Shown: piece by piece, positions 13,321-26,099 of the stretch
Layout of the letters: each line of letters opens with the position of its first letter
Position numbering within the stretch: the first letter of the stretch is position 1
DNA from: Adiantum capillus-veneris
Taxonomy: Eukaryota; Streptophyta; Polypodiopsida; Polypodiales; Pteridaceae
DNA: 64,000 nucleotides
Direction of reading: 5' to 3'
NCBI GenBank assembly: GCA_014529385.2
Contig: CM043958.1
Coordinates: forward strand, 144,088,734 to 144,152,733
Program-made: the position numbers and the translations under genes
Notes under the pieces: generated by a model
Seen by the model: the letters and a program-made list of their open reading frames with translations, nothing else
Database searches by the model: none
Told to the model about the DNA's origin: nothing

Positions 13321-14237
13321 TGTGGGACGCATGTCTAACCTCACCATCCTATCTTATTGCAATATTAGCGAGAACCATGATTAATTTGTCAAACCATGGG
13401 ATGAAGCTGACTTGACTAGTGCATAGAGGCTACAAGAGGGTGTCAATCTCTTGAAAAGCAACTAACAACTCGCATCTAACTCAGGGTACACTCAAGTGAC
13501 TAAAATAACCAAAAGCCAATCGCTCATCGGAAACAAATCACATCTGTTACAGCATCAAATGACATCCAAACGTAACAAAACTTTAGGAAAAGTTTATAGG
13601 ACCTAAGCACACATGCTTATGGTCTCAAATCCCACTTTAGGTCAAGTTCCAAAATCACGATTATTAATAGCAGTGGATTTTTGACCTAGTCGTTTTCGAC
13701 CCAGAATGCATGTAAATGCTTAGCAATGATGCCCCAATACCCCGCCTATGCTTAGTTTTTGATTTAAAAGTGTAAATTCCTAGTTATGATGAAATTAGGC
13801 CGCGGGTCGGCGACGCCAAAAGCTACGAAATACTGTGAACTGCTTACGTCAATGCGTAGAGCTCTTACATGCGGTTGCAATGCAACAAACGCAAACACAA
13901 TGTGACAAAACTGGGGAGGGAGTAGGAAGCGCGAGAAGGAGAGGAGTGAGCGCCATTAGCCGATGTTGTGTATTTCTTATCCAAAACTTATAAAAAACTT
14001 ACAAGGATTGGCTTTTATACCTTAGCCAAGGTTTTTGGGTGGTCAAAACTAATAATCTGGAGTTCTACCAAAGTTGGGTAATGACTGGCTGATACAATCT
14101 GGAAGCTTGTAGCCCCGGGTCATTAATTACAGAGTTTATCCGAGAAAATAGGAGTTACATTCCCGATTTATCAAAATGATAAATGTTTTACAAAGAGAAG
14201 TCCAAAAAATGGTGTCCGTGTTAGCTTGCTGCTAACA
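13321..14237 (-). repeat. 3' LTR of the giant retroelement
   Basis: A 917-bp LTR, TG...CA on the minus strand, preceded outside by target-duplication bases GCCAA (13,316-13,320). It includes AATCACGATTATTAA at about 13,655, a half-match of the palindrome that recurs in the element's spacers. Confidence 0.9.
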
Positions 14238-14251
14238 TTCCCCCCCCTCCT
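14238..14251 (-). promoter_or_regulatory. Polypurine tract
   Basis: On the minus strand AAGGAGGGGGGGAA lies directly against the LTR start TGTTAG. This is the expected second-strand primer of an LTR retrotransposon and it fixes the element's orientation. Confidence 0.85.
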
Positions 14252-14404
14252 TGCCTGTGTCGTCCCTTGACATAGCTTTATGGGTTGAAATAGTCTTCGG
14301 GTTGACGGTTGGCGAGGCGTTCTTTAAGCGCATCCAGTGACTTCTGGTATCTGATTCTTCTTTCTTTGTCGGGAACTTGTAGAAATTGCACGGCCACTTT
14401 ATTC

Positions 14405-17400
14405 TTAAGCTCCACCGCTGAGTAGCCTACAAACCTGGATGTAAGGTTGCTGATCACCGGTGCAAATATCTTTGTTCTTGTCAGGTGAAGAATCCAGTGT
14501 AGAAAGCTTCTTCAAAGGCCAACATATTAACCAATGGCAAGAACATACATCTTGCATAGAAACCGTAAAGGACTTCTTCCGAAGGTTGCCCACTCAGATC
14601 GTAGCACAAGCCTTTGTTACCTTCTAAAAATGATATCCATGGGGCTCTTGAACTCAGGCTCAATAAAAACTTGGATGCATGTGAGCAACATTCTACAGAT
14701 TTTGTATAACATGGCACAGGATAGATCTGGTAGACTCTTGAAGAAAGACATGGTGCATGTTAGGGTTTTCACCATGTATTCCTCTGGTGCTTTTCCTCTC
14801 TTTGGAGGTGGCAGTCTTGGGTAGTTAAGCCAAGTTGGCCTCTTCTTTGTCAGTAATTCATGCGCTTGCCATGTCCTTACTCTGGGTACAAGACAAAATG
14901 TGGGATCCCTTTGAAGGGCTGCAGGTGCTCTTGTGAATAGAATCAGGTATCTTGGATTCTTGTTCAACTAGCTTAACCTCCACTTTGCGTGGTCTTTATC
15001 TATTCCATCTTCTTGCATATCTTTGTACAACCTCTCTTTCACCTGTAATAATTCCACTTTGATGAGAGGGTATGGCAAGGATTGTTGACGCCATTGCACA
15101 TTGATCTGATTGGGAGTGAGTTGAGTGACGTTGACAAAGTGTAAAACTCTCAACTCCCAATCCATTGCGGTTTTCCACTGCTCATCCACCTCTTGGGTGA
15201 TCTTCTCTTTTAGTGCGTCTTCTTCAGCTTTTGACAGCTGGACCATTGGCACTGTGTTTGCATATGTGATGTGAATCTGGAAATCCTCTTCACCACTCGG
15301 TTCTGCTGTGGACTGTGTCTCAAACTCAGCAAATGAGACCGAAGGTATGTCTATCTGCGGTGGCTCTGAAGTGCCTGCCTCTTCCTATGTGTCTGGTTTT
15401 CCATCTCTAAGGAGTTGGTTAACTCGCTTGAGCTCTGCTATTTCCTTAAGGAGCTCCTCTTCTCTCTGAACCCGCATCCGTTCCATCCCTGCGTTGTGAT
15501 TGTTCCAGCTTTAATTCCAACTAAAGATCTTTGTTCTTCTTTTCGAGTGCCTTGTATACTTTGTCAATCCCTTTGATCGAGGCCACGGTTGGATTTTCTC
15601 TTATTTTGCCGTAAGAAGATTGCCTGATCATTGATCCGCTGTTCAAAGTATTGCAGAGAAGCATTGGCAACATCTAGTTGCACCTGAATTTTTTGAGCTG
15701 ACAGAGATGTCGTAAGAAGTTCATTCTTAACTTCTGTCAAATGCTCGTCTTTTGCTTTGTAGGCATCGGATAGTTTGGTGAGCAGATCACCTAACTCCTC
15801 CATTTCTTTTTGCTGCCTATCTGTGGCTAAATGATGCTGTTCAGCTTCTGCTTTCATCTCCTACACCTGTCTCTGAAGATTGGTGATGACAGTCATCCTA
15901 TCTTATAACTCTCTTTGGAGAGCGTCGATCACCATCTCAAGCTCTTTGACCTTCGTGCTGCGGCTTAGTGCTGCTGAACGGAGTCTCTCCGTCATTTCTT
16001 GCATGTGCCGTGCATATTCATTTACTTGTACTATTACCTCATCATTTGACTGCCAATCCTCTTGTCTTGCCACAACTGAGATGTGCTTTCAGCCTCATGT
16101 GTGTCTTTCTGCTGCTTCGTAGCTGCTAGTTCCTCTTGTGTGGAGGTAGAGGGCTGGTCTTTTTCTTTATCATCCTGAGGCCTTGTTGCCTCTACAGTTT
16201 CATGCTGAGTGTAAGTAGAAGGTGTTTCATCCTTCACTTGCTGTGCTGCAGTAGAGGGTGCTGGCTCAGATCTTGTTGTCTCTTCTGGTGCCGGAATTGC
16301 TTCCTTCTCTGGCTCGGGTTCTTTCTCTTGTGTAGTGGTAGCTGCTTTTTTTGGCTCTGCTTCTTTATCTTTCTCTTTCTCTTGCTGGTTCACCTCTTGT
16401 GCAGATTCTGTTTCTTTGTTGGATTCAGATTCATTTGTTTTCTCTGGCTCCGCTTCTTTATTGGACTCTTTGCCTGCCGGTGATGGTGGTGGGCTTGGCA
16501 TGGGGTGTTCCTGTTGTTCAGTAGGCGGTGAGGTTGGTCTGGGAGATCCGTAGCTTTGTTCTTGGGCTTCTGCTCTAGCCGTCTCCTCGGCTTGTCTTTG
16601 TTCTTTTGCCTCCTTGGCTTTCTTAGCCGCTTCTTCTGCCTCCTTCAGTTTGAGGGCTTCAACTTCTTGGTACATTCTTTCCAAATGCTATGTCGGATCT
16701 TCAGTCTCCTTTCTTGTGTGATGCTTTGTTCTAGGGCCTTAAAGTCCAGCAGGCACCTATTTCTCTGGGCCCTTCCCTTGTGCTTGTCTAGTGCGGTGGT
16801 AGGCCTGTTTCTCTCTTTCAAAGCGTGCTTGTTTTTGGGTTGGCTCTTCTTGGTGTGTGGCCACAAATTTTCTTTTCATTTCTTCTCTACGAGCTCTCTT
16901 TTCCTCGTTGTTAGAGCTCTCACTGCTGTGCCTTTTCGGTGAGCTGTCAGTTGATTCTTCATCGGATTTATATGATCTCTTTTCTGACCTTGTAGCTCTT
17001 GGAGAGGGTTGTGATGCCAATATCTAGGTGTTCTGGTCATGAGAAGGTGGTAGATTGTCAGCCATGCCGATGGCATGGTATGCTATCCTCGTCAAGACCT
17101 CTAGCGCACCCAAGTAAGTGATTTTGCCTTCTTTCTTTGTGCCCTTCAAGGTAGTCAGGACATACTGCGCGTGGTCCATTGGTTACCTTGTTTTTGACTT
17201 AAGAACTTGACTAAATGTGGTGGCCATGGCGTGATTTGGCGTAGTGTACCTTGGTGGCCTTTTTGCCAAAAAATGGAAGTGCTGATGGTACAAGCGGGCT
17301 GGCTCTTCCACTTGTTTGTGGATTAAATCGGCAAAGGTGGCTGTGGCTGTCTCTTTGGTAAAGGTTTCGACTGTTTTCTTGTCCCTTGCTCGCATGGTCA

Positions 17401-17930
17401 TTCCTTCTGTGGGTAGTCTGAGTGCCTCTGCCACTATATCTTTAGTTATCACTACTTCCACCTTGTTCCCTTGGGTGTCAGATATCTGTGTGGTTCCATC
17501 TTCTTTAATTGTGGATAAAAGTTCGTAAGATTTCTGAAAATCCACCCCTCAAGGCTCTTGTTCGTAGAAATCCCTGAGTCCCAGCCTGCGGTTAGCCTCT
17601 TTTTTCCCTGGCTTTGCGGCTACATCATAGACTTCTTTGGGTAGGAGTTGCAACTCCACTTGATGTCCCTCTTCACTTTTGAACCTGCTGGTGAAGACTG
17701 TAGTGTGATGCTCTTCTAACTGTTCTCTGGAGAGGTATGATGCCTTGGCTGCTTTGATTGACTTGGGGTCTAGTTGATAAGCGGGCAGTCCCTACAATTT
17801 CTCCTTTTGGTTGAGCTTCTTCTTGGCCCTCTCTACTGCTTGCATGGCTCATGGAGTGCAAAGTTAGCAGATTTGTCAAAATTTTCTCTGAAATGTCCTT
17901 TAGGTTGAACTGCTGACAATTTTGGTCCAA
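14405..17930 (-). pseudogene. Long 3' ORF of the giant element, coiled-coil and charged repeats
   Basis: Minus-strand frames follow each other with stops and shifts over 3.5 kb. Near the start (about 17,545-17,183) is a folded region with ITKDIVAEALRLPTEG, resembling the N-terminal part of proteins annotated as plant transposon or mobile-domain proteins. Next come Ser/Arg/Glu-rich segments (17,020-16,645), a Glu/Lys/Pro/Thr-rich low-complexity region (16,684-16,034) with KLKEAEEAAKKAKEAKEQ, a coiled coil (15,857-15,564) and a C-terminal part (15,252-14,405). The last piece lies about 170 bases from the polypurine tract, where extra or env-like ORFs sit in other plant gypsy elements. No transmembrane env signature was seen, and function is unknown. 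Confidence 0.6.
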
Positions 17931-17999
17931 TTTAATTCAAATCAATTTTTCAACAAGCAAAGATACATAAAAACATGCAAGGAACAAAACTATGAAGTC

Positions 18000-18640
18000 A
18001 AAACAAATTTTTGCAACCAAAGTAAATAATCGCGATTATTTACAACTGAGAAAATTTTTCAACTTTTTGCAAACTTGGCTTTATAGGCTTGAAGTATATA
18101 CCAAATACATGATCTCAGTGAAATATGGGCTCATTTGGATGCATAGGGTGAAAATGGTACCAGATTTTGGCTTTAGGTCTTTGAAACAGTAGATATAAAG
18201 GAAATTTGAGATTTTGAGCTCCAAATTGGTTCAAACTTGTCTAGTGGGCTCAACACATCATGTACTTTGGATGTATGATGGCAAAATATTAAAACTCCCC
18301 AATTTTGACCAAAAAGTAAATAATCGCGATTATTAACTTTTCTTCCAAAATTGATATTTTTTGGTACAAACTGGTTCTAGGCATTGTATAGACCCTGTAT
18401 ATGAGATATAAGGTGATTTGGATAAAACATATGGTCCATAACCAAGAAATTGGATTGCAAAGACTTCTTTGCATTTTTTGACAATTTTCCAAGTAATGGG
18501 TGGTCATTTTTGGCTCATACTTGATTTTTGGCATGTAATAGGTGTGTACACATGATAGGTGAGGTGACGTGACAATTTCCAAGAAAAATTGATGCAAAAG
18601 TAAATAATCACAATTATTTATAATAGTGACAATTTCTTTG
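18000..18640. repeat. Palindrome array, 3 units of about 290 bp
   Basis: The palindrome TAAATAATCGCGATTATTTA is centred in 18,022-18,043, 18,316-18,337 (ending TTAAC) and 18,600-18,621 (degenerate), spaced 294 and 284 bases. Inter-palindrome sequence is poorly conserved and non-coding. It separates two ORFs of the giant element. Confidence 0.85.
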
Positions 18641-18660
18641 CAAAACTCACAGATTTTGAC

Positions 18661-20131
18661 CTAGACATATTCCATACACTTAATACAAGTCCTAAATTGA
18701 ATTTGGTCAAGTTTGGTCATGCCGGCATCACTTTGTGCTTTGTAGACTCTGAAATCACCGTTGTTTTGACTACACTGCCTGTTGGGTTGGTCGGTCAACT
18801 TTGATGCTTTGAACTTGTCCGCAACATAGTCATGAAGCAACCTGTCCAATTCTGGCTCATTTGGAGTCAGTTTGACCCCGTATGTCGAATTTGACGCTTT
18901 GTAACCTTGGAGCCGTTTTGTGAGGTCCCTGCCCCTTTTTGAGAGGACCAGAGTACCTTTGATAGGTCTCCAATCCTGAAAAAGAAAAACCACGGACATT
19001 GCCTTAGCTACTACGTAGCCACAGGCATGAACCGTTAGTGAAGGATTGGTCCTATCTCGCTATGGCGGAGCGTGACCACCATAACCCTATCTAAAAAGTA
19101 TCTATAATCAATTATACCTAAAAGTATAAATCTTAGTGTGACCAACCTGTGCGCTTTTTTCCCCATGTTTCAGAAGCACAGCTGCCAAGGTTTGTCTCTT
19201 TTAAGATTTATGACTTAAAAAAAAAAAAATTTTCTAGCATTGGAAAGTTACCCGACTCATCGGGTCCACCCGTCCATAGAATGATACTGTCGGGGTATCA
19301 TTCTCCCACTTTCCACACCAACTCACCCTTCTTTTGTTATCTAATTACTATCACACTATTTAAACATACATGTTCCTTTACTTTATTTATGATACTGGTT
19401 CGTTAAAACAGCCCTTCAAACAGTATTACAAACAATAGTCAAACAAGAAGTCGTCCAATTTTAAACCAACAACCCTTGGATTAGGTTCACTTAAGAATCT
19501 CTACTGACGCTATTATGTCCGATCGATATATACATTATTTATAAAAACCCTTGTCCTCATGAGCGTCCCATACCGCTCGACAAGTACTCGTTGTGCTAAT
19601 CTGGACGTACTCCCGCCACAGCAACAACGGTGCCAATCTGGGCTTCATCCTCACGCCACGGAAAAACAAAACTGTAGTATCCAGCTAGGCTAATCTGGGT
19701 GTACTCCCACCACAGCATCAGCGGGGCCATCCTGGGCGTCATCTCACGCCTCGACAACTGCCACATAATACCAACGCTAATAAGTAGAGAGACTTGAGAG
19801 AAACCCTACCGAAGGTTTTGGACATATATTCTTTCCTATAGCAACCAATTTAACCAGACAATCTTTACTACTTGTCAAACATATGCCGAGTTTCTTGGGG
19901 TTAAGCCCCGTGATTTCGGTTCGTGTTTTTTTTTTCATAAGGTGAATAATATATTTCTATGGTCTCGCATGTATGCAATGATGCATAACTTGAAACTGCA
20001 ATACTAACCTGTACCATAGCTCCGATTGATCTGATTGGTGGAGACATAACATGTTCCGCAGGAGTTCCATCGTTACTTGTACTAGCTTCATGATCATTAG
20101 CGCCTTGGGTTCGAGCACGCTTTGGAGCCAT
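18661..20131 (-). CDS. Two-exon gene, unknown function
   Basis: Exon 1 starts at ATG 20,131 (MAPKRARTQGANDHEASTS) and can end at a consensus donor, CAG followed by GTTAGT, near 20,008. Exon 2 can begin after TTTTTCTTTTTCAG near 18,978 and continues in phase (GAMVQ then DWRPIKGTLV) to a stop at 18,661. The predicted protein is about 145 residues, basic at the start, without a domain I recognise. The intervening 1 kb contains three-fold degenerate GTACTCCC.CCACAGCA repeats. The copia element lies 215 bases upstream of the ATG, so the promoter is probably disrupted. It could be a gag leader or an accessory ORF of the giant element. The splice sites are read by eye. Confidence 0.45.
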
Positions 20132-20346
20132 TTTTTTGTACTACACTTATGTTATACACTTAGAACTTTAAATTGGTCAATTTCCCTAGTAATCTCCTTG
20201 TTTCCAAAGAGATTCTGTAATTTGAACCCTCACCAACTTGGATTCACACTTAGTGTTGTTGTTCTATATCTAATTTCTATACATCAAATATTTGTTAATC
20301 TTAATTAATCAAAAATTAAGTGTGTAAACTACGAGTGAAAGTTTAG

Positions 20347-20538
20347 TGAAGGAGTACGAGCGGAAGTGCGACGCGAGAGAGAGTGCGAGAAGAAGAGCAC
20401 GACGATATGGTGAACTCGCTCTACTGTAATGTGTAGAGCATAGTGAGTTCTTATTAGGTTTTTACAAAAGAACATGTGTACATACCTGGCGGCCCGCCCA
20501 CTTACCTGGGCGACCACATTGGGCTTTATACCCCAACA
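20347..20538 (-). repeat. 3' LTR of copia element
   Basis: A 192-bp LTR, TGTTGGGGTA...CTTCA on the minus strand. It is nearly identical to 25,683-25,874, with differences such as GAGCGG/GAGTGG and GGCGGC/GGCAGC. Confidence 0.95.
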
Positions 20539-20552
20539 ACCTCCCACTTAAA
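20539..20552 (-). promoter_or_regulatory. Copia polypurine tract
   Basis: AAGTGGGAGGT on the minus strand abuts the LTR start TGTTGGGG. Confidence 0.8.
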
Positions 20553-20669
20553 GTCCAATGTGGTACTTTAAGTGTGAGAGAAGCTACTATACAAGCTAAT
20601 ATACAAGAGATGTGGAGAAGTGATGTACTACCCTACACCTAACTACTTGCGAAAATGCGCAAAGCTCTC

Positions 20670-23600
20670 TCAGGGAAGTCCTTTTGTAAGTAGATTAGCA
20701 GGATTTTCTGTGGTGTGAACTTTGACAAGCTGAAGTTGCTTATCCTTGAGCATTTCCCTGATGAAATGATACTTCACATCCACATGCTTTGTCTTTGAGT
20801 GATAAACTGGATTGCGAGCCAATTGTATAGCACTTTGACTATCACAATATAACACAGGCATCTCTTCTTTGATTCCCAAATCTGTTACTAGTCGATTAAG
20901 CCAAATTGATTCTTTGCATGCCTCTGATGCTGCAACATATTCAGCCTCTGTAGTAGACTGAGTAACACAATCTTGTAATCTAGAACGCCATGATACTGCT
21001 CCACCAGCCAATGTAAAGACATACCCTGACGTAGACCTTCGGTTGTCTAAGTCACCTGCATAATCTGAGTATGTAAAACCCTTTACACTTAGCTCCTGAC
21101 TCCCATAGCATATACGCATACTCTTTGTAGCTTTCAGGTATCTCAATATTCCTTTCACTGCCTCCCAATGTTTCTTGCCTGGGTTTGACATGTATCGACT
21201 TACTACTCCCACTGCAAATGCAATGTCTGGACGAGTAGCAATCATTGCATACATCAAACTACCCACTGCAGACGCATATGGAATCTTATCCATTTCAGCC
21301 TGTTCTTCCTCAGACACAGGACAATCTTGTTTGCTAAGTTTCACATATGGTGGCAATGGAACACTCAGTGCCTTTCCCTTCTCCATATTGAAACGTTGCA
21401 AAACCTTGTCAATATACTCTGTTTGAGATAACCAAATCAACTTCTTTGATCTGTCTCTCTCAATGCACATACCAAGTATATGACTTGTCTCACCCATGTC
21501 TTTCATGTCAAACGATTTTGCCATCTTTGACTTCAAAGCTGAAATTTCTTCCAAGTGCTTGCCAGCAATCAACATGTCATCCACATAAAAAATAAGGATC
21601 AGCCAACTGCCATCCTTAGCCTTCTTTGTATATAGACAGTGATCGAACTCACTACGTTTGTAGCCTTGAGAAAGCATAAACTTGTGGAATTTATGGTACC
21701 ATGCCCTCGGTGATTGTTTTAAGCCATAAAGACTCTTTAACAACTGGCATACCCAATCTTCCTTGCCTTTGTCAACAAACCCTTCTGGCTGCTGCATGTA
21801 AATTTCCACATCTAAATCACAATGCAAGAACGCTGTCTTGACATCCATTTGGTGCAACACCAAATCTATTATGGCAACCAATGCAAGAAAGCATCTCAAT
21901 GTAGTCATTTTGACCACCGGAGAGAAGACTTCATCAAAGTCAATGCCTTGTTCTTGCTTAAAGCCCTTGGCAACAAGCCTTGCTTTGTACTTTGGCTTAC
22001 TATCATGAGCAGTGATCTTATACCTGTAAACCAATTTAACTAGCCCCGTGGTAATTTAACTAGCTTCCATGTCTGGTTTTTATGCAGAGCTGTCATCTCT
22101 GACTGCATGGCCCATTGCCAATTCCCGGAGTCCTTCATTTGCACTGCTTCCTTGTAACATGAAGGCTCATTGCAATCAGTGAACATGACATAGTTCATAG
22201 ATGAAACAAACCTATCAGGAGGTTGCGTGACACGTCCAGATCTATGCACAATAGGTGGCTCAGGCTCGGCCACAACTTGTGGTTCCACTCTATCTTGTCC
22301 TTGCTCCTCTTGAGCCCTGACATTTTGTCTTGCACGTGCAGGTCCATCTTCTTGGAAGATAACTCTTCTAATCTCCTCAACCCTCTCTGGTTTAGAATGA
22401 TATTTGGATTCATTAAAGTGAACATCATTGCTGCGGACAACCTTTCTGGATTCGGGATCCCAAAGTATGTACCCCATCTCACCAGAATTACCATAGCCTA
22501 GAAAGATGCACTTTCTACTCTTTCGCTCAAGTTTGTTCCTAAATTCCTTTGGAACGTGAGTATATGCCTCACAGCCAAAGACTCTGAGATGCTTGTATGA
22601 GGGCATTTTGCCTGACCATACCATCTCTGGCACTGAATCCTTTCGCAAAACCTTGCTAGGAGATCTATTTACAAGATGAACAGCTGTTGATACAGCTTCA
22701 ACCCAAAACCCATTTGGCAGCTATGCATTAGACAACATACTTCTGACCTTCTCTTGTATGGTCCTATTCATCCTCTCAGCAACACCATTTTGAGGAGGAT
22801 TTTAAGGAGCATTAAGTTCACGTTTTATACCTTTTGACTCACAAAAGTCTTGAAAGGCCTTTGAAACATACTCTCCACCATTGTCAGTGCGTAAGCATTT
22901 AAGCTTCTTGCCACTTTGATTCTCCACAAGTGTCACAAACGTTTTGAAAACACTAAACGCTTCATCCTTGTGCTTGAGAAAGTAAACCCATACTTTCCTC
23001 GAGTAATCATCTATAAATGTCATAAAGTAAGACGCTCCCCCCTAGAGATAGGTTAGGCATAGGTCCACACAAATCACTATGAACAAGTGCCAACTGTGTA
23101 TCTCTTCTACTGCTTCTATGCTTATGTGGCTGCTGTGTTTGCTTACCATACAGACAATGTTCACAAAATTCAAAATCATTAAATGAAAAGCCAGGCAAAT
23201 AACCAGAACGAGACAAGATTTCCATTCCCTTCTTGGACATATGTCCTAACCGGCTATGCCACAAAGAAACGTTCGGCTGCTCGGTTACATTGATTACATT
23301 TTTAGAGACATTTGATACATAAATCATGTAAAGTCCTCCAGACTTTACTCCATGTGCTACTGTCATAGAACCCTTGGATATCTTCCACATGTTCTGTCCA
23401 AAAGTGGTGACGTAGCCAGCATCATCAAGTAAACCTGTGCTGATCAAGCTCTTTGTAATTGCGGGAACATGTCTCACATTCTTCAGCGTGAAAGAAGAGC
23501 CATTCTGAAACTTCAATTGAACATCTCCAACACCTAAGATCTCACATGTCTGCCCATTGCCTAGCCGAACATGATCTTTAGTGGGCACATAAGAGGTAAA

Positions 23601-24596
23601 CCACTCCTTGTTTGGAGACACATGAAGTGATGCCCCTGAGTCTATAATCCAGTCACTCAATGCATTTCCATCAGATGCTGTAAGAAGAGCTGAGTCCATT
23701 GTATTCTTCAAGAAGTAGATGTCTCCTGACACTAGACTGTCATCCACTGCAACAGTGTTTGTCACATTTATTTCTTGAATCTTTACTGAGGACTTGTTCT
23801 TCTCACCATGGTCTTCAGCTTTCTCTTTGCCTTTTTCTGCTTTCCATTCTCTGCAGTCTCTTTTCATGTGACCCTTCTTGCCACAATGGTAGCATTCTAT
23901 GTCACTCTTGCCTTTAGCACTGCGGGACTTGCTATGAGACTGATTCCTCTTTCCACCTTTGTACTTTTCTTTGGTCCTTACCCTGACAACTAAGGCTGTT
24001 CCTTTGCCTTTGTCCATTGTCTTTCTATTGGTTTCTTCAGTAAGCAGACTTCCTTCTACACCTGCTATGTTCAAACCATCTGGAGGTGCAGAATTACTCA
24101 AAGCTGTGCGAAAAGTGTCCCAACTTTCCGGCAATGTGATCAACAGGAACATAGCTCTAACAGGTTCATCAAACTTGACACCTTGAGCTGACAACTGACT
24201 ATAGATTGTGTTGAATTCGTTCAGATGATTGGACATAGGTGTCCCTTCTTTCATCTTCAAGTCAACAAGCTTCTTAAGACAGTATACCTGTGAAGCTGCA
24301 CTCTGTTTCTCATAAAGATCACTCAGCTTTAACCATGCTTGATAAGCCGACATCTTGTCTGCTACATTGAAGTAAACGCTTTCTGCCAAAGTCAGCATAA
24401 TGGTAGAAAGTGCCAATTCATCCATTTCGCTCCATTCATCTTCGTCCATATCTTCTGGTTTTATCCCCTTGAGCTTGATAGGTTTTATCTGCTTCTTTTG
24501 TACCAACACGTGCCAAATCTGCTTCTTCCACAATGGGAAATTGGTTCCATCCAGCTTCTTGATATTGTAAAGAGCAGTGTCCTGTGATCTAGCCAT
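20670..24596 (-). pseudogene. Copia gag-pol polyprotein, interrupted
   Basis: ATG at 24,596. The gag domain is residues 1-230. A zinc knuckle CYHCGKKGHMKRDC lies at about 235-248. The protease motif is WIIDSGASLHV at about 317-327. The integrase zinc domain starts WHSRLGHM, and the core includes HSDLCGPMP and LRTDNGGEY. RT has KTAFLHCDLDVEIYMQQPEGF-type sequence and the YVDDML catalytic motif. RNase H has TEAEYVAASEA and SKTKHVDVKYHFIREML. Breaks: an extra G in a G-run near 23,035 shifts frame, TAA at 22,802-22,804 replaces an expected Gln, TAG at 22,721-22,723, a frame change near 22,036, and TGA at 20,670 just before ESFAHFRK. The polyprotein cannot be made without suppression. Confidence 0.93.
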
Positions 24597-25666
24597 AGCT
24601 ACGCTTCACAGTGGTTACTTTCCTGGGAAAACTTCGGCAGAGTTTCCCCTGTAAACTGACCTCTGAACCAATATCAACCTGTCAAATGAACCAAGAAATC
24701 TTCAGATTCTGCATAAATTTCGGCACAGTCTCCTTTGTAAAATGGCACTGGTGTACTAAAAAACAGACCAAAAAACAGCTCAAAAAACACTGTCTCTCTG
24801 ACACTGTAAGTTGTGGGTAAACCTGTCCTGCACTTGTACTGTCTCTCACTGTCCTGTAAGCATAGACTGTGACAATGCCTCAACGGCAGTAAAGCAAAGA
24901 TGCAATCCCAACTGTCTAACTCACAGTCAATACATCCTAGCTGCCTATCTAAGGGTGCTCGAGGGATCGCTCCAAGACCTGTATCACCGAAAGGATCTCA
25001 ACATTCGAGAATCCCCCAGCTCAATAAAACCTCACTTGACCCTCAACAAAGGCTGCAGTAAATCTGACAGTACATAGACTTCCCACAAAGTCATACATCC
25101 ACAAATTTCCCACTATATGCTGTAACCGCTGCGGCGGTTGTTTGTTGCGTGACTCACAGCCAACAAACCCTCAACAAACATACATCATCTCTGACAATAC
25201 ATCCCATGTGGAAGTACCTGCAATGTCAGGATGAAATCTGGAATATCAAGCAGCAAACACAAGCTACCTGATGAACTAGTGGATGTCGCCTACAGTCTGT
25301 GTGTAGATGCGTCCGTGTCGTATGTGACACGCCTCCAAGAACTGTGAGCCGTCCTTCGATGTGTAGACAGCCACAAATCAACACTCTGGGAGTGTCGATA
25401 TCCTCAGCACCTGCAGTCGTAGGCCAAAAACCCCAAATTTGCAGAGTCAGATCTGCACCCGCCGAGACCACGTAGTCGAAAATGGCCTGCACAGACCTTT
25501 GTCGAAGCCGAACGGTGGCCGAGATGACCTCAGAATGAAATTTTGAGAACATCTAGCGCTTTGGGCTATCCCACAAGATTTGGGGCTGTGTCTTCGCCTG
25601 TCGAATTTCACTCCAATCTGAGCTGGTGACTCTAGCCTCCTGCAGTGCTGCCCCGAGCCTCGATCT
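24597..25666 (-). other. Copia untranslated leader
   Basis: About 1.07 kb between primer site and gag ATG. No convincing ORF. Long leaders of this kind are usual in copia elements. Confidence 0.6.
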
Positions 25667-25680
25667 GAGCTCTGATACCA
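25667..25680 (-). promoter_or_regulatory. Copia primer binding site (tRNA-iMet)
   Basis: TGGTATCAGAGCTC on the minus strand, two bases inside the 5' LTR, is the standard initiator-Met tRNA complement. Confidence 0.95.
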
Positions 25681-25682
25681 GT

Positions 25683-25874
25683 TGAAGGAGTACGAGTGGA
25701 AGTGCGACGCGAGAGAGAGTGCGAGAAGAAGAGCACGACGATATGGTGAACTCGCTCTACTGTAATGTGTAGAGCATAGTGAGTTCTTATTAGGTTTTTA
25801 CAAAAGAACATGTGTACATACCTGGCAGCCCGCCCACTTACCTGGGCGACCACATTGGGCTTTATACCCCAACA
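25683..25874 (-). repeat. 5' LTR of copia element
   Basis: A 192-bp LTR that pairs with 20,347-20,538 and is followed outside by TTTAG. Confidence 0.95.
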
Positions 25875-26099
25875 TTTAGGACTGCAGTACTTTTATGCAT
25901 GACATTTCTAATCCAATTCTAACTTCCATTTCTATACTTTTACTAAATAAATTTTTAGTATTATTCAAAATTCTACTTAATCTAATTGACAATAAAATTG
26001 TTGAATGAGAATTTCATCATGTATAATAAGAATATGATGAGTTCTCTTATGTATTAACTTTCAATTAACTATGCATAAGTTAATAGTGAAGATGTACTA

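Larger units (their letters stand above)
20342..25879 (-). mobile_element. Ty1/copia retrotransposon with TTTAG target duplication
   Basis: Short LTRs at 20,347-20,538 and 25,683-25,874 differ at only a few positions, so the insertion is recent. TTTAG duplicates flank it at 20,342-20,346 and 25,875-25,879. A perfect tRNA-iMet primer site and a purine tract place it on the minus strand. The gag-pol order gag, protease, integrase, RT, RNase H identifies copia. Sequence style resembles the Tnt1/Tork lineage. Frameshifts and stops make it non-autonomous. Confidence 0.95.

Noticed and set aside
16136-16942. Plus-strand ORFs rich in Phe/Leu/Cys
   Set aside because: They are antisense to the Glu/Lys-rich 3' ORF, and their hydrophobicity mirrors GAA/AAG codons on the other strand.
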